Shown here piece after piece: positions 33,735 through 41,780 of a stretch of DNA of 46,596 nucleotides. How positions within the stretch are numbered: the first letter of the stretch is position 1; every line of letters begins with the position of its first letter. Under the pieces are notes generated by a model. The model was not told the origin of the DNA. It did not search any database and saw only the letters and a list, made by a program, of their open reading frames with translations. The stretch is from Pseudomonas floridensis (GTDB lineage Bacteria; Pseudomonadota; Gammaproteobacteria; Pseudomonadales; Pseudomonadaceae): the NCBI RefSeq assembly GCF_002087235.1, contig NZ_MUIO01000089.1:1-46596 (forward strand). Direction: 5' to 3'. The position numbers and the translations under genes are program-made.

Positions 33735-34682
33735 ATGGACACCCTGCAAAACATGCGCGCCTTCAGTTGCGTGGCGCAAGCGGGCAGCTTTACTGCGGCA
33801 GCCGCCTTGCTCGACACCACCACCGCCAATGTATCGCGCGCGGTCTCCAACCTTGAGGCGCACCTGCAGACGCGCCTGCTCAACCGCACCACGCGGCGCA
33901 TCGCACTGACCGAAGCGGGCAAGCGTTACCTGTTGCGCTGCGAGCAGATCCTGATGTCCGTCGAAGAGGCGGAAGCCGAAGCCAGCGACGCCCATGCCCG
34001 CCCTGCCGGTCAGCTCAAGATGCATTCGATGCCCGGGGTCGGTCAGCATTACGTGGTCGATGCGATAGCCCGTTACCGGCGCAGTCATCCAGACGTGTCC
34101 TTCGACCTGACCCTGACCAGTCGCGTGCCAGACCTGCTGGAGGACGGTTATGACGTGTCCATCGTGCTGGCCAGCGAATTGCCGGATTCGGGGTTCGTGT
34201 CGCAGCGTCTGGGCATAACCTACAGCATCGTCTGCGCCTCGCCGGAGTACATCAAGACCTTCGGCACGGCGCAGAAACCGGCGGACCTGCTGAACCACGC
34301 GTGCCTGCGTCTGGTAAGTCCGGTGTTCCCGCTGGAGAAATGGCTATTCGACGGTCCGGACGGCCAGGAAATGGTCACCATCACCACCTCGCCGTTGCTG
34401 GTCAACTCGGCCGATGCGATGAAAACCGCGATCTGCGCCGGCATGGGAGTCGGGATCCTGCCGATTTATTCGGCCATCGAGGGCCTGCGCAACGGCACGC
34501 TGGTACGCGTCATGTCCGACTATCGCTCGCAGGAACTCAATCTGTACGCCATCTACCCGTCGCGCCAGTACCTAGATGCCAAGATCAAGACCTGGGTCGA
34601 GTACCTGCGCGGTTCGCTGCCGGAAATTCTCGCGGCCGATGAAGCCGATCTGCACGTACAGGCACTGAAGAGCATGTCCTGA
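33735..34682 (+). CDS. LysR-family transcriptional regulator
   Basis: A 315-residue LysR protein. The winged helix-turn-helix is at residues 1-60 (NMRAFSCVAQAGSFTAAAALLDTTTANVSRAVSNLEAHLQTRLLNRTTRRIALTEAGKRYL). A linker helix and a periplasmic-binding-protein-like effector domain (about 90-300) follow, with DLLEDGYDVSIVLASELPDSGFVSQRLG and AMKTAICAGMGVGILPIYSA. It belongs to the CrgA-like group with the DxxEDGYD pattern. It is divergent from the FUSC efflux operon, with a palindromic operator between, so it probably controls that operon and itself in response to a pump substrate such as an aromatic acid. Start at ATG 33735 after AGAGAAG. Confidence 0.93.
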   Translation: MDTLQNMRAFSCVAQAGSFTAAAALLDTTTANVSRAVSNLEAHLQTRLLNRTTRRIALTEAGKRYLLRCEQILMSVEEAEAEASDAHARPAGQLKMHSMPGVGQHYVVDAIARYRRSHPDVSFDLTLTSRVPDLLEDGYDVSIVLASELPDSGFVSQRLGITYSIVCASPEYIKTFGTAQKPADLLNHACLRLVSPVFPLEKWLFDGPDGQEMVTITTSPLLVNSADAMKTAICAGMGVGILPIYSAIEGLRNGTLVRVMSDYRSQELNLYAIYPSRQYLDAKIKTWVEYLRGSLPEILAADEADLHVQALKSMS

Positions 34683-34770
34683 CGTCGTACAACCGCAAAA
34701 ACCGGCTGCCAAACAGCGGGCAGGAATGTTAGCGTGCTACTCATTCAACCCGCTCGAGAGTGACTGCCCA

Positions 34771-35745
34771 ATGAAAAAAACCGTACTCGCCTTCAGCCGT
34801 GTTTCCCCTGAAATGGCCGAACGCCTGTCGCAGGACTTCAACGTGGTCGTGCCCAATCCCAAGCTGGGCGACATCAATGCCCAGTTCGACGAAGCCCTGC
34901 CCGAATCTCATGGACTGATTGGCGCAGGCCGCAAGCTGGGCCGTGAACAACTGGCCAATGCCAGCCGCCTGGAAGTGGTTTCGAGCATTTCCGTGGGGTA
35001 CGACAACTACGATGTTGGCTACCTGAGCGAGCGCGGCATCATGCTGACCAACACACCGGACGTGCTGACTGAAAGCACGGCGGATCTGGGCTTCTCGCTG
35101 ATCATGAGCAGCGCCCGCCGCGTCGCGGAACTGGACGCCTGGACCAAGGCCGGCCAGTGGACACGCAGCATCGAAGCACCGCATTTCGGCACCGACGTGC
35201 ACGGCAAGACGCTGGGTATCGTCGGCATGGGCAACATCGGCGCGGCCATTGCGCGGCGCGGCCGTCTGGGCTTCAACATGCCGATCCTGTACAGCGGCAA
35301 CAGCCGCAAGACGGAACTTGAGCAGGAGCTGGGCGCGCAATTCCGCAGCCTGGATCAGTTGCTGGCCGAGTCCGATTTCGTCTGCCTGGTGGTGCCGCTG
35401 AGCGACAAGACACGCCACCTGATCTCTCGCCGCGAACTGAGCCTGATGAAGCCGAGCGCCATTCTGGTCAATATCGCCCGTGGCCCGATTGTCGACGAAC
35501 CGGCGCTGATCGAAGCCTTGCAGAACGGCATCATTCGCGGCGCAGGTCTGGACGTCTATGAAAAGGAACCGCTGAGCGAATCGCCACTGTTCCAGCTCAA
35601 GAACGCCGTCACCCTGCCCCACATCGGTTCAGCCACCACCGAAACCCGCCAGGCGATGGCCGACCGTGCCTACCACAACCTGCGCAGTGCACTGCTGGGT
35701 GAACGGCCGCAGGACCTGGTCAATCCGCAAGTGTGGAAGGGTTGA
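34771..35745 (+). CDS. NAD(P)-dependent 2-hydroxyacid dehydrogenase (GhrB/2-ketogluconate reductase type)
   Basis: A 324-residue cytosolic D-isomer-specific 2-hydroxyacid dehydrogenase. The cofactor motif GIVGMGNIG lies at about 149-157, and the substrate-binding loop SISVGYDNYDV near 75. The catalytic Arg is in NIARGPIVDE, with Glu in the following VYEKEP region and His in LPHIGSATTETR. The SGNSRK turn after beta-2 suggests NADPH. Relatives reduce glyoxylate, hydroxypyruvate or 2-ketogluconate; the exact substrate is not decidable here. The ATG at 34771 gives the usual N-terminus; a longer frame from 34726 lacks support. It follows the LysR gene by 88 bp and is followed by a strong hairpin. 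Confidence 0.9.
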   Translation: MKKTVLAFSRVSPEMAERLSQDFNVVVPNPKLGDINAQFDEALPESHGLIGAGRKLGREQLANASRLEVVSSISVGYDNYDVGYLSERGIMLTNTPDVLTESTADLGFSLIMSSARRVAELDAWTKAGQWTRSIEAPHFGTDVHGKTLGIVGMGNIGAAIARRGRLGFNMPILYSGNSRKTELEQELGAQFRSLDQLLAESDFVCLVVPLSDKTRHLISRRELSLMKPSAILVNIARGPIVDEPALIEALQNGIIRGAGLDVYEKEPLSESPLFQLKNAVTLPHIGSATTETRQAMADRAYHNLRSALLGERPQDLVNPQVWKG

Positions 35746-35766
35746 CTGGATTCGCGCTCATCTGCG

Positions 35767-35795
35767 GGCCTGCCGACGTTCTGCGTCGGCAGGCC
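35767..35795. terminator. Bidirectional stem-loop between convergent genes
   Basis: GGCCTGCCGACG (35767-35778) and CGTCGGCAGGCC (35784-35795) form a perfect 12-bp stem with a TTCTG loop, placed exactly between the convergent dehydrogenase and EamA genes. A long U-tract is missing on either side. Confidence 0.7.
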
Positions 35796-35799
35796 ATCC

Positions 35800-36702
35800 T
35801 CAAGCCAGCTTTGCACCAACCGGTCCGATCACAGGCTTCACCTTCCTGAACACCAGCACATTGCCCACCATCACCAGCGCCAACCCGACCAGCGCTGCCG
35901 ACGTCCACTGATAACCCTCGACCCACGCCGAAATGTTCAGCGCCACCACCGGGAACAGCACCGTGCAGTAGGCTGCGCGTTCCGGGCCCATGCGGCCGAC
36001 CAGCGTCAGATAAGCAGTGAAACCGATCACCGACCCTGGAATGACCAGGTACAACAGCGAGCCTACGTATCGGGTGTCCCACTCGAAGGTGAACGGCGTA
36101 CCGCTGAGCAGGCAGTACATCCCCAGAATCGTCGCGCCATAAAACATGCCCCAGGCATTGGTGGTCAGCGGACGCAGACCGGCTTTCTGTTGCATGCTCG
36201 ACAGCAGGTTGCCTGCCGAGAAACACAACGTGCCCAGCAGCGCCAAACCAAGCCCCATCAGGGTCTGGTGGCTGGCACCATGTCCGGACAACTCAGGCCA
36301 GAACAGGCAACCCAGACCCAGCAGCCCCAATGCGCCACCGGCCAGTACATTGCCCGCGATCTTCTGCCGGAAGAACACCCGTGCATTCAGCGCATTCCAT
36401 AATGTCGCGGTCGAGAACACCACGGCGATCAGGCCGCTGGGGATCCATTGACTGGCGGTGTAGAAGCACATGAAGTTGACGCAGAACAGGCACACGCCCT
36501 GCGCCAGACAAATCAACTGACCACGACGATTGACCGGTTGCAGTCGTCGGGTAATCAGCAGGATCGCGAACAGCACCAGCGCCGCCAGTGCGAAGCGGTA
36601 GACGATCGACACCGGAATCGCGACCTCGCCGAGCTGGAGTTTCAACGCGATCCAGGTCGTGCCCCAGATCAGCACGGTCAGCAGATAAAGCGAAATATTC
36701 AT
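35800..36702 (-). CDS. EamA/DMT-family membrane exporter
   Basis: A 300-residue inner-membrane protein with about ten hydrophobic helices arranged as two EamA repeats, starting MNISLYLLTVLIWGTTWIALKLQLG. Family features include the WGTTW motif in helix 1, PVSIVYRFALAALVLF, ALNARVFFRQKI at the end of the first repeat, and GPERAAYCTVLFPVVALNIS in the second. Relatives (YdcZ/RhaT/EamA group) export amino acids or other metabolites. The ATG at 36702 has AAGGAG 8 nt upstream; the longer frame to 36951 runs into the divergent regulator and is rejected. It is divergent from the AraC regulator gene (136-bp gap), which probably controls it. Confidence 0.9.
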   Translation of the reverse strand: MNISLYLLTVLIWGTTWIALKLQLGEVAIPVSIVYRFALAALVLFAILLITRRLQPVNRRGQLICLAQGVCLFCVNFMCFYTASQWIPSGLIAVVFSTATLWNALNARVFFRQKIAGNVLAGGALGLLGLGCLFWPELSGHGASHQTLMGLGLALLGTLCFSAGNLLSSMQQKAGLRPLTTNAWGMFYGATILGMYCLLSGTPFTFEWDTRYVGSLLYLVIPGSVIGFTAYLTLVGRMGPERAAYCTVLFPVVALNISAWVEGYQWTSAALVGLALVMVGNVLVFRKVKPVIGPVGAKLA

Positions 36703-36838
36703 GACGCAGGCTCCTTGATGAGCCACCAGTCTGCGGCGTGCTCCGTCAGGCACGCTTGCACAATCTTGCGCATTTGATCGACGCGATGATGGCAGCCGCA
36801 CCGCTCGGGGGTAGGATAAGCGGCACAGAGGAACCGTC

Positions 36839-37717
36839 ATGTCATCCATTGAATCCATCCAGGTCTTCCAGGCCTTGAATAGCTCGCCCCACTCCTGTCT
36901 CGAACAGAGTGCGACGCTGGGCGACGGTCTGGTCGCAGCCCTGTGGAACAACCGCCATGACTCGCAGGAATATCACGCCCCGACCCATCACACGCTGTCG
37001 TGCTACATCGAAGACGGCACCGGCACATTCCGCCGCGACCGCCCGGACCAGAAAGGCGCGCCAGGCAAACTCTGCATCCTGCCCGCCGGACATGAATCAG
37101 CGTGGATCGTGAACGGTGAAATCCGTCTGGCGCACCTGTATTTCAGCGCCGAACAGTTTGCGCTGAGCTGTGTCACCCTGCTGGATCGCGAGCCTCGGGA
37201 AATGCAGTTGCGGGAAAACACTTTTCTCGACGATCCCGTCCAGACGCTACGTTTTCAGCAGTTGATCCGCCTGAACTGGGCCGAACCGGGCGAACGTCTG
37301 CTGACCAGCAGTCTGGCCCACGAGATGATCGGCCATGCACTGTTGAGCCAGACCGGGCAGCGCGACGGCCTGCGCTTGAAAGGTGGTCTGGCGCCCCATT
37401 TGCGGCGGCTTCTGGTGGATTTCATCGAGACGCATCTGGCCGACCCGCTGAGCCTCGGCCAACTGGCCGGTCTCTGCGCACTGTCGGAATACCATTTCGC
37501 GCGCATGTTTCGCGAAAGCTTCGGCCTGCCGCCTCATCAGTACTTGTTGGCGCGTCGGCTGGGACAGGCTCGACGCCTGCTGCGAACCACCGACAAGCCG
37601 TTGGGCGACATTGCGCTGGCCTGCGGATTTGCCAGCGCCAGCCATTTCAGCAACCGGTTTCGCCAGGCCGTGGGCGCGACGCCGGGCGAATACCGACTGG
37701 CGCTCGCAACGGCCTAA
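36839..37717 (+). CDS. AraC-family transcriptional regulator
   Basis: A 292-residue AraC protein. The N-terminal part (about 1-170) looks like an AraC-type cupin/effector domain with YHAPTHHTLSCYIEDGTGTFRR and KLCILPAGHESAW. The C-terminal 100 residues hold two helix-turn-helix units: LVDFIETHLADPLSLGQLAGLCALSEYHFARMFRESFGLPPHQYL, then RRLLRTTDKPLGDIALACGFASASHFSNRFRQAVGATPGEYR, the AraC signature. AGAGGA precedes the ATG. It is divergent from the EamA exporter gene, suggesting regulation of that exporter. Its stop overlaps the end of the DUF3325 gene on the other strand by 4 bp. Confidence 0.92.
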   Translation: MSSIESIQVFQALNSSPHSCLEQSATLGDGLVAALWNNRHDSQEYHAPTHHTLSCYIEDGTGTFRRDRPDQKGAPGKLCILPAGHESAWIVNGEIRLAHLYFSAEQFALSCVTLLDREPREMQLRENTFLDDPVQTLRFQQLIRLNWAEPGERLLTSSLAHEMIGHALLSQTGQRDGLRLKGGLAPHLRRLLVDFIETHLADPLSLGQLAGLCALSEYHFARMFRESFGLPPHQYLLARRLGQARRLLRTTDKPLGDIALACGFASASHFSNRFRQAVGATPGEYRLALATA

Positions 37718-38043
37718 AGCAGTGGGTTCACTGCAACCAGAGGGCTGAACAGCAACGCGCAACCAGCCAGCAACAACACCCAGCGCGGGCGAAACGGTAG
37801 CAGCGAGACCAGCAGCACCGCACTGCCCATCAACAACGCGAACCATTGCACCAGACCGATGGCCCAGCCATCGATGGCCACTGCGGGCCAGGGCGACAGC
37901 AGCAGCGCACTCCAGCCGATCAGCTTGAGCGTCAAACGACGACGCCGGGTCAGCGTCCCCGTGCACAGTTCGCCGTAATGGCGCGGCATCGACAGACACA
38001 GCGCGACAAATCCCAGGTAGCACAACGACACCGCGAGCAGCAT
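37714..38043 (-). CDS. DUF3325 small membrane protein
   Basis: A 109-residue protein with three to four hydrophobic segments (MLLAVSLCYLGFVALCLSMPRHYGEL, LKLIGWSALLLSPWPAVAIDGWAIGLVQWFALLMGSAVLLVSLLPF, WVLLLAGCALLFSPLVAV). The MPRHYGEL motif after helix 1 is typical of DUF3325 proteins, which are found with PepSY reductase-like proteins beside TonB-dependent siderophore receptors. It starts at 38043, sharing a base with the PepSY gene stop, so the two are cotranslated. The function is unknown but probably concerns iron handling in the inner membrane. Confidence 0.82.
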   Translation of the reverse strand: MLLAVSLCYLGFVALCLSMPRHYGELCTGTLTRRRRLTLKLIGWSALLLSPWPAVAIDGWAIGLVQWFALLMGSAVLLVSLLPFRPRWVLLLAGCALLFSPLVAVNPLL

Positions 38044-39617
38044 CAGCTTGCTTCCTGCGGGCTGGCTTGCAGCGACTGGCTATCCGGGCGCAGCGCCTTG
38101 CTGGCAGGCGAAGCCTTGAACTTCGTTGCCGTCCAGCCGAGAAACAGACCGGTCGCAAGCGCAGTCAAGTCAACGGCGGCGATGACCCAACTGTCCGCCG
38201 CCAGCGAGTTCAGCAGGTAGCGAGCACCGGTCAGCAAATCCAGCACCGGCAATGCGCTGAACAGCAACGCGCCCAGCCAAAGCTGTTCACGCCAGGCGCG
38301 GCGACCACGACGCACCGCTGCATGCAACAGCGATACACCCCATGCCGTGAAGAAAACGCTTACCTCCCAATCGGCGCGCCCGCTCAAACCGGCCGGTATC
38401 AGGCGGTTGGCCCAGAAGAACGCCGCTACCGCGACCATCAAGCCGCCCATGCTGGCGATGTTCAGCACTTCGACCAAACGCAGCTCAAGCGGCAGCACAC
38501 CACTTTTCGCGTGCTTGAGCTGCCGCTTGCCGAGCCACATCACCAGTCCGGTGCCAATCATGGCGGTGCCCGCGACGCCGAATGCAAAGTACAACCAGCG
38601 CAGCAGCGGCTGGGCGAAGTGACCGACATGCAAACCGTACATCGCGCCAGACACCTGCAACGCCATCGGCCGCTCCGGCACTTCATTGTGCAACTGGCCG
38701 CTGACGCCGCTGAAGGTCAGCGCACCGCCACGCTCCATCACAATGCTGCCTTTGTCATCGCGGGTAAGCAGCACCGATGCAGCGGCATCGCCGGGATGAT
38801 TGACGATGACACGCCCGACCCGCCCGCTGTCCCAACGCGACTCTGCCGTATAGACCAGAGGCGCCAACGCGATCAGCGGCGCAGGCGTGCCCTCGGCCTT
38901 GACCGCGCCCGGCGGCGGAAATACTTCACTGTAAAACGCCTGGGCCGAGCCATACGCAGTCAGGATGCTCGCCGGCATCACCATCGACATGAAGATCACC
39001 AGACTGCTGTAGGTGATCATCAGGTGAAACGGCAGGACCAGCACGCCCAGCGCGTTGTGCCCGTCCAGCCAGGAACGCTGGCCCTTGCGCGGCCGGAACG
39101 TGAAGAACTCCTTGAAGAGCTTCTTGTGAATGATGATGCCGGTGATCAGTGCGACGAACATGACCATGGCCGCCGTGGTTGCCAGCCAGCGACCCCACGG
39201 GTAAGGCATCTGCAACTGATAATGGAAACGGTAGAAGAACTCCCCGCCTCGTGTCTCACGTGCCTGCACTTCGCTGCCGGTCTGCGGATCGAGCAACTTG
39301 CGCACGAAGTTGTTGCGCTGGCCGGGCTGGCCTTGCGGCAACCAGCCCACCGACAACCCTGGCGTACGCTCGTCGGGCAGGTTGATGAACCAGCGAGTGG
39401 CGCCTGCCGCGTGGCTCTGCAGATAGGTCTGGGCCATCTGCACGCTCGCGCCGGCATCGAGCGGGCGTGCTGGAATCTCCGGCTGCATCCACTGGGTGAT
39501 CTCGTCCTTGAAGTAGGAAAGCGTTCCGGTCAGAAATATCGCGAACAGCAGCCAGCCGAACAGCAGGCCGATCCAGGTGTGCAGCCAGGCCATGGACTGA
39601 CGGAAGCCCTCTTTCAT
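38043..39617 (-). CDS. PepSY-associated transmembrane protein (putative ferric-siderophore reductase)
   Basis: A 524-residue inner-membrane protein of the PepSY_TM family (FoxB/PiuB-like). An N-terminal helix with SMAWLHTWIGLLFGWLLFAIFLTGTLSYFKDEITQWM is followed by a periplasmic PepSY region. More helices follow: WLATTAAMVMFVALITGIIIHKKLFKEFFTFRPRKGQRSWLDGHNALGVLVLPFHLMITYSSLVIFM, then LRWLYFAFGVAGTAMIGTGLVMWLG and a C-terminal set. Several membrane histidines (HTW, IIIHKK, DGHNALG, LPFHLM) could bind haem, as proposed for relatives that reduce ferric chelates. The start ATG 39617 overlaps the DUF3649 stop by 4 bp; the frame reaching to 40070 is out of keeping with the upstream gene. Part of a Fur-box-preceded three-gene unit. 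Confidence 0.88.
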   Translation of the reverse strand: MKEGFRQSMAWLHTWIGLLFGWLLFAIFLTGTLSYFKDEITQWMQPEIPARPLDAGASVQMAQTYLQSHAAGATRWFINLPDERTPGLSVGWLPQGQPGQRNNFVRKLLDPQTGSEVQARETRGGEFFYRFHYQLQMPYPWGRWLATTAAMVMFVALITGIIIHKKLFKEFFTFRPRKGQRSWLDGHNALGVLVLPFHLMITYSSLVIFMSMVMPASILTAYGSAQAFYSEVFPPPGAVKAEGTPAPLIALAPLVYTAESRWDSGRVGRVIVNHPGDAAASVLLTRDDKGSIVMERGGALTFSGVSGQLHNEVPERPMALQVSGAMYGLHVGHFAQPLLRWLYFAFGVAGTAMIGTGLVMWLGKRQLKHAKSGVLPLELRLVEVLNIASMGGLMVAVAAFFWANRLIPAGLSGRADWEVSVFFTAWGVSLLHAAVRRGRRAWREQLWLGALLFSALPVLDLLTGARYLLNSLAADSWVIAAVDLTALATGLFLGWTATKFKASPASKALRPDSQSLQASPQEAS

Positions 39618-39955
39618 GACAACCACCGACTGATGGCATACGCGGCACCGAGTACGACGCAGGGCAGCAATACGCCGACCCAGGCCTGCAATGCGGTACG
39701 GCAGGCGAAGCACCAGAGCACCGCCACCAGATACGCGAGAAACGACAGCATCATGCCGGTCACCACTGCCTCGGCGCGGGGCATTGGCAGCCATTGCGTG
39801 ATACAGACGCTGGTGATCGACGCCAACAGGTAGCCGGCAAAGATTGCGGCGAGCGCGCGCGAGGTTACCGCCAGTCGATAGGCGACAGTCACCCTCTTGG
39901 CTTTGGGGGTGTGTGTCTTGACCGCTGGGGCGGTTACGGCAGAGGGGCGATCCAT
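39614..39955 (-). CDS. DUF3649 small membrane protein
   Basis: A 113-residue protein with about three membrane helices (YRLAVTSRALAAIFAGYLLASITSVCI, VVTGMMLSFLAYLVAVLWCFACRTALQAWVGVLLPCVVLGAAYAI), matching DUF3649 iron-uptake-associated proteins. I start at ATG 39955 (MDRPSAV); the frame extends to 40051, but that would run close to the Fur box and adds a segment unlike the family. It is the first gene of the DUF3649-PepSY-DUF3325 unit, divergent from fecI, with a Fur box 117-135 bp upstream. Confidence 0.8.
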   Translation of the reverse strand: MDRPSAVTAPAVKTHTPKAKRVTVAYRLAVTSRALAAIFAGYLLASITSVCITQWLPMPRAEAVVTGMMLSFLAYLVAVLWCFACRTALQAWVGVLLPCVVLGAAYAISRWLS

Positions 39956-40071
39956 CGGAGCGTCTTCGTCGGTACAAAAAACGGTGGAAAGCCGGAGCAC
40001 GCATCCGCAAGGGGTTGGTGAAATCGCCAGCCAGTCTCGATTCGTCATCAAACGGACGAATGAAGCGCAAT

Positions 40072-40090
40072 ATTAATGATAAATATTCTC
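40072..40090. promoter_or_regulatory. fur box: Fur box between the PepSY trio and fecI
   Basis: This 19-mer (ATTAATGATAAATATTCTC) matches 14 of 19 positions of the Fur consensus GATAATGATAATCATTATC. It lies between divergent iron genes, 117 bp from the DUF3649 start and 63 bp from the fecI start, so both sides are expected to be repressed by Fur when iron is sufficient. Confidence 0.8.
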
Positions 40091-40152
40091 ATACGCAAAA
40101 GAGTCTGACAGAATCCACGCCATCAATGAGTCCTCGTGGATTGTTCTCCGTG

Positions 40153-40656
40153 ATGCCCACCGCCCACCCTGCTCTCAATCACACCGTCGATGGCCTGTTC
40201 CGGGCGCACAATGCCTGGCTGACGGGCTGGTTGCGACGCAGGCTCGGCTGCCCGCACAGCGCGGCGGATCTGGCGCAGGACACGTTCATCAAGGTACTGG
40301 GCGCCCGCGACACGCAACAGATCGTCGAACCGCGCGCGTTTCTGACCACCATTGCCCGGCGCGTACTGTGCAATCACTACCGGCGTCAGGATCTGGAGCG
40401 CGCCTACTATCAGGCGCTGGCCGAATTGCCCGAATGCGTGGCACCGTCGGAAGAAGAACGGGCGATCATTCTCGAAACCCTGGTGGAGCTGGATCAGTTG
40501 CTGGATGACCTTCCCCTGGCGGTGAAGCGCGCCTTTCTGATGTCGCAGGTCGATGGCCTGAGTCATGGTGAAATCGCTGCCGCGCTGGGCATCTCCATCG
40601 CGACGGTCAAGCGTCACCTCAACAAGGCCGCGCTGCGCTGCTATTTCGCCTTATGA
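40153..40656 (+). CDS. fecI: ECF sigma factor FecI
   Basis: A 167-residue FecI-group ECF sigma factor. Region 2 is HNAWLTGWLRRRLGCPHSAADLAQDTFIKVLG with RAFLTTIARRVLCNHYRRQDLERAY. Region 4 is LDQLLDDLPLAVKRAFLMSQVDGLSHGEIAAALGISIATVKRHLNKAALRCYFAL, with the DNA-binding helix-turn-helix at ALGISIATVKRHL. It directs RNA polymerase to the receptor gene when FecR signals ferric citrate. The start at 40153 fits the family length; the frame is open further upstream (MSPRGLFSV from 40126) and no start has a strong ribosome-binding site. It overlaps fecR by 4 bp. A Fur box lies upstream. Confidence 0.92.
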   Translation: MPTAHPALNHTVDGLFRAHNAWLTGWLRRRLGCPHSAADLAQDTFIKVLGARDTQQIVEPRAFLTTIARRVLCNHYRRQDLERAYYQALAELPECVAPSEEERAIILETLVELDQLLDDLPLAVKRAFLMSQVDGLSHGEIAAALGISIATVKRHLNKAALRCYFAL

Positions 40657-41630
40657 ACCTGAACAGCGAATCGCTGAACAAATCCGACATCTCGCCTGTG
40701 GTTGCACAGCAGGCGGTCGGCTGGCTGCTGGAGATGCAGGAGGGTGCCTTGAGCGCCGGTCGTCAGCAGGCCTGGCAACTCTGGCTCAATGGCAACGCCG
40801 AACATCAGCGGGCATGGGCGCATATCCAGCGCGTCAACCAGCGCCTCAGCGGGCTCTCGTCACCCTTGGCCCATGCAGCGCTGGGTGCGCCGAAATCCGC
40901 CGGTCGTCGTCATGCCCTCAAGTTGTTGTTGCTGCTGGGCGCAGGTTCGGTGGCGGGCTGGAGCCTGCGTGAACAGATCGCGCTGCAACCCTTGCTCGCC
41001 GACTACAACAGCGGCGTGGGCGAGCAGCGCAAGGTGGCTTTGAGCGACGGCAGTCAGGTGCAGTTGAACACCGCCAGCGCCGTGGACGTGAAATTCGATA
41101 CGCAACAGCGGCTGATTCAGCTGTTGTCCGGTGAAATCCTGATGACCGCCTCGGCGGACGCACGACCGCTGAACCTTTTGACCGCCGAAGGGACGGTGAA
41201 CGCCGCGACCGGCAACAGCCGCTTCAATCTGCGGCAGTTGAACGGCCGCACGCAGCTGGCAGTGTTCGCCGGAGCGGTAAACCTGTTGCCGGTTGACCGG
41301 GCTGGTTCGGGCCTGACCGTCCAGGCGCAGCAACAAGTCAGCTTCAACCGCGACGCCTGGGGCAGCGTTCGCCCGGTGGATGCCAGCAGCGGCGCATGGG
41401 CCGACGGCATGCTGGTGGCGTCGCGCATGAAGCTGTCCGACTTTCTCGAGGAACTGGGGCGCTATCGCCGCGGCCGTCTGCACTGCGACGCCAAGGTCGC
41501 CAGCCTGTTGATCTCGGGCAGTTATCCACTGGCCGACAGCGAACGGATACTCGACATGCTGGAAATCGCCCTGCCGGTTCGCGTGCAGCGCTTTACCCGA
41601 TATTGGGTGAACGTGCAGGCACGGGTTTGA
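40653..41630 (+). CDS. fecR: FecR anti-sigma/sigma regulator
   Basis: A 325-residue inner-membrane signal transducer. The N-terminal cytosolic DUF4880-type segment (QQAVGWLLEMQEGALSAGRQQAWQLWLNGNAEHQRAWAHIQRV) binds the sigma factor. One membrane helix lies at about 87-105 (RHALKLLLLLGAGSVAGWSL). The periplasmic FecR domain follows, with YNSGVGEQRKVALSDGSQVQLNTASAVDVKFDTQQRLIQLLSGEILM. The C-terminal domain (about 240-325) contacts the receptor signalling domain and resembles an STN-like fold. Its start overlaps the fecI stop. It passes the ferric citrate signal from FecA to FecI. Confidence 0.93.
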   Translation: MNLNSESLNKSDISPVVAQQAVGWLLEMQEGALSAGRQQAWQLWLNGNAEHQRAWAHIQRVNQRLSGLSSPLAHAALGAPKSAGRRHALKLLLLLGAGSVAGWSLREQIALQPLLADYNSGVGEQRKVALSDGSQVQLNTASAVDVKFDTQQRLIQLLSGEILMTASADARPLNLLTAEGTVNAATGNSRFNLRQLNGRTQLAVFAGAVNLLPVDRAGSGLTVQAQQQVSFNRDAWGSVRPVDASSGAWADGMLVASRMKLSDFLEELGRYRRGRLHCDAKVASLLISGSYPLADSERILDMLEIALPVRVQRFTRYWVNVQARV

Positions 41631-41652
41631 AACGCTCCGGTTTCTGATCGTT

Positions 41653-41666
41653 GCGCAGGCCTGCGC
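41653..41666. other. Perfect 14-bp palindrome in the fecR-fecA gap
   Basis: GCGCAGGCCTGCGC is self-complementary throughout and lies 22 bp after the fecR stop in the 150-bp gap before fecA. It could mark the end of the fecIR transcript or be a protein site. A FecI-dependent promoter is expected in 41690-41720 but I could not define it with confidence. Confidence 0.4.
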
Positions 41667-41780
41667 GCGGAGCCTGTTTAATCGCGCAGCAAAAAATAGT
41701 CGAACATTCGTGAGCCGTTTTCAGCCACTCGCGTGACAGACAGGGAAAGCTCTTCAATCTTCCGGTCAAAGGACTCCTGC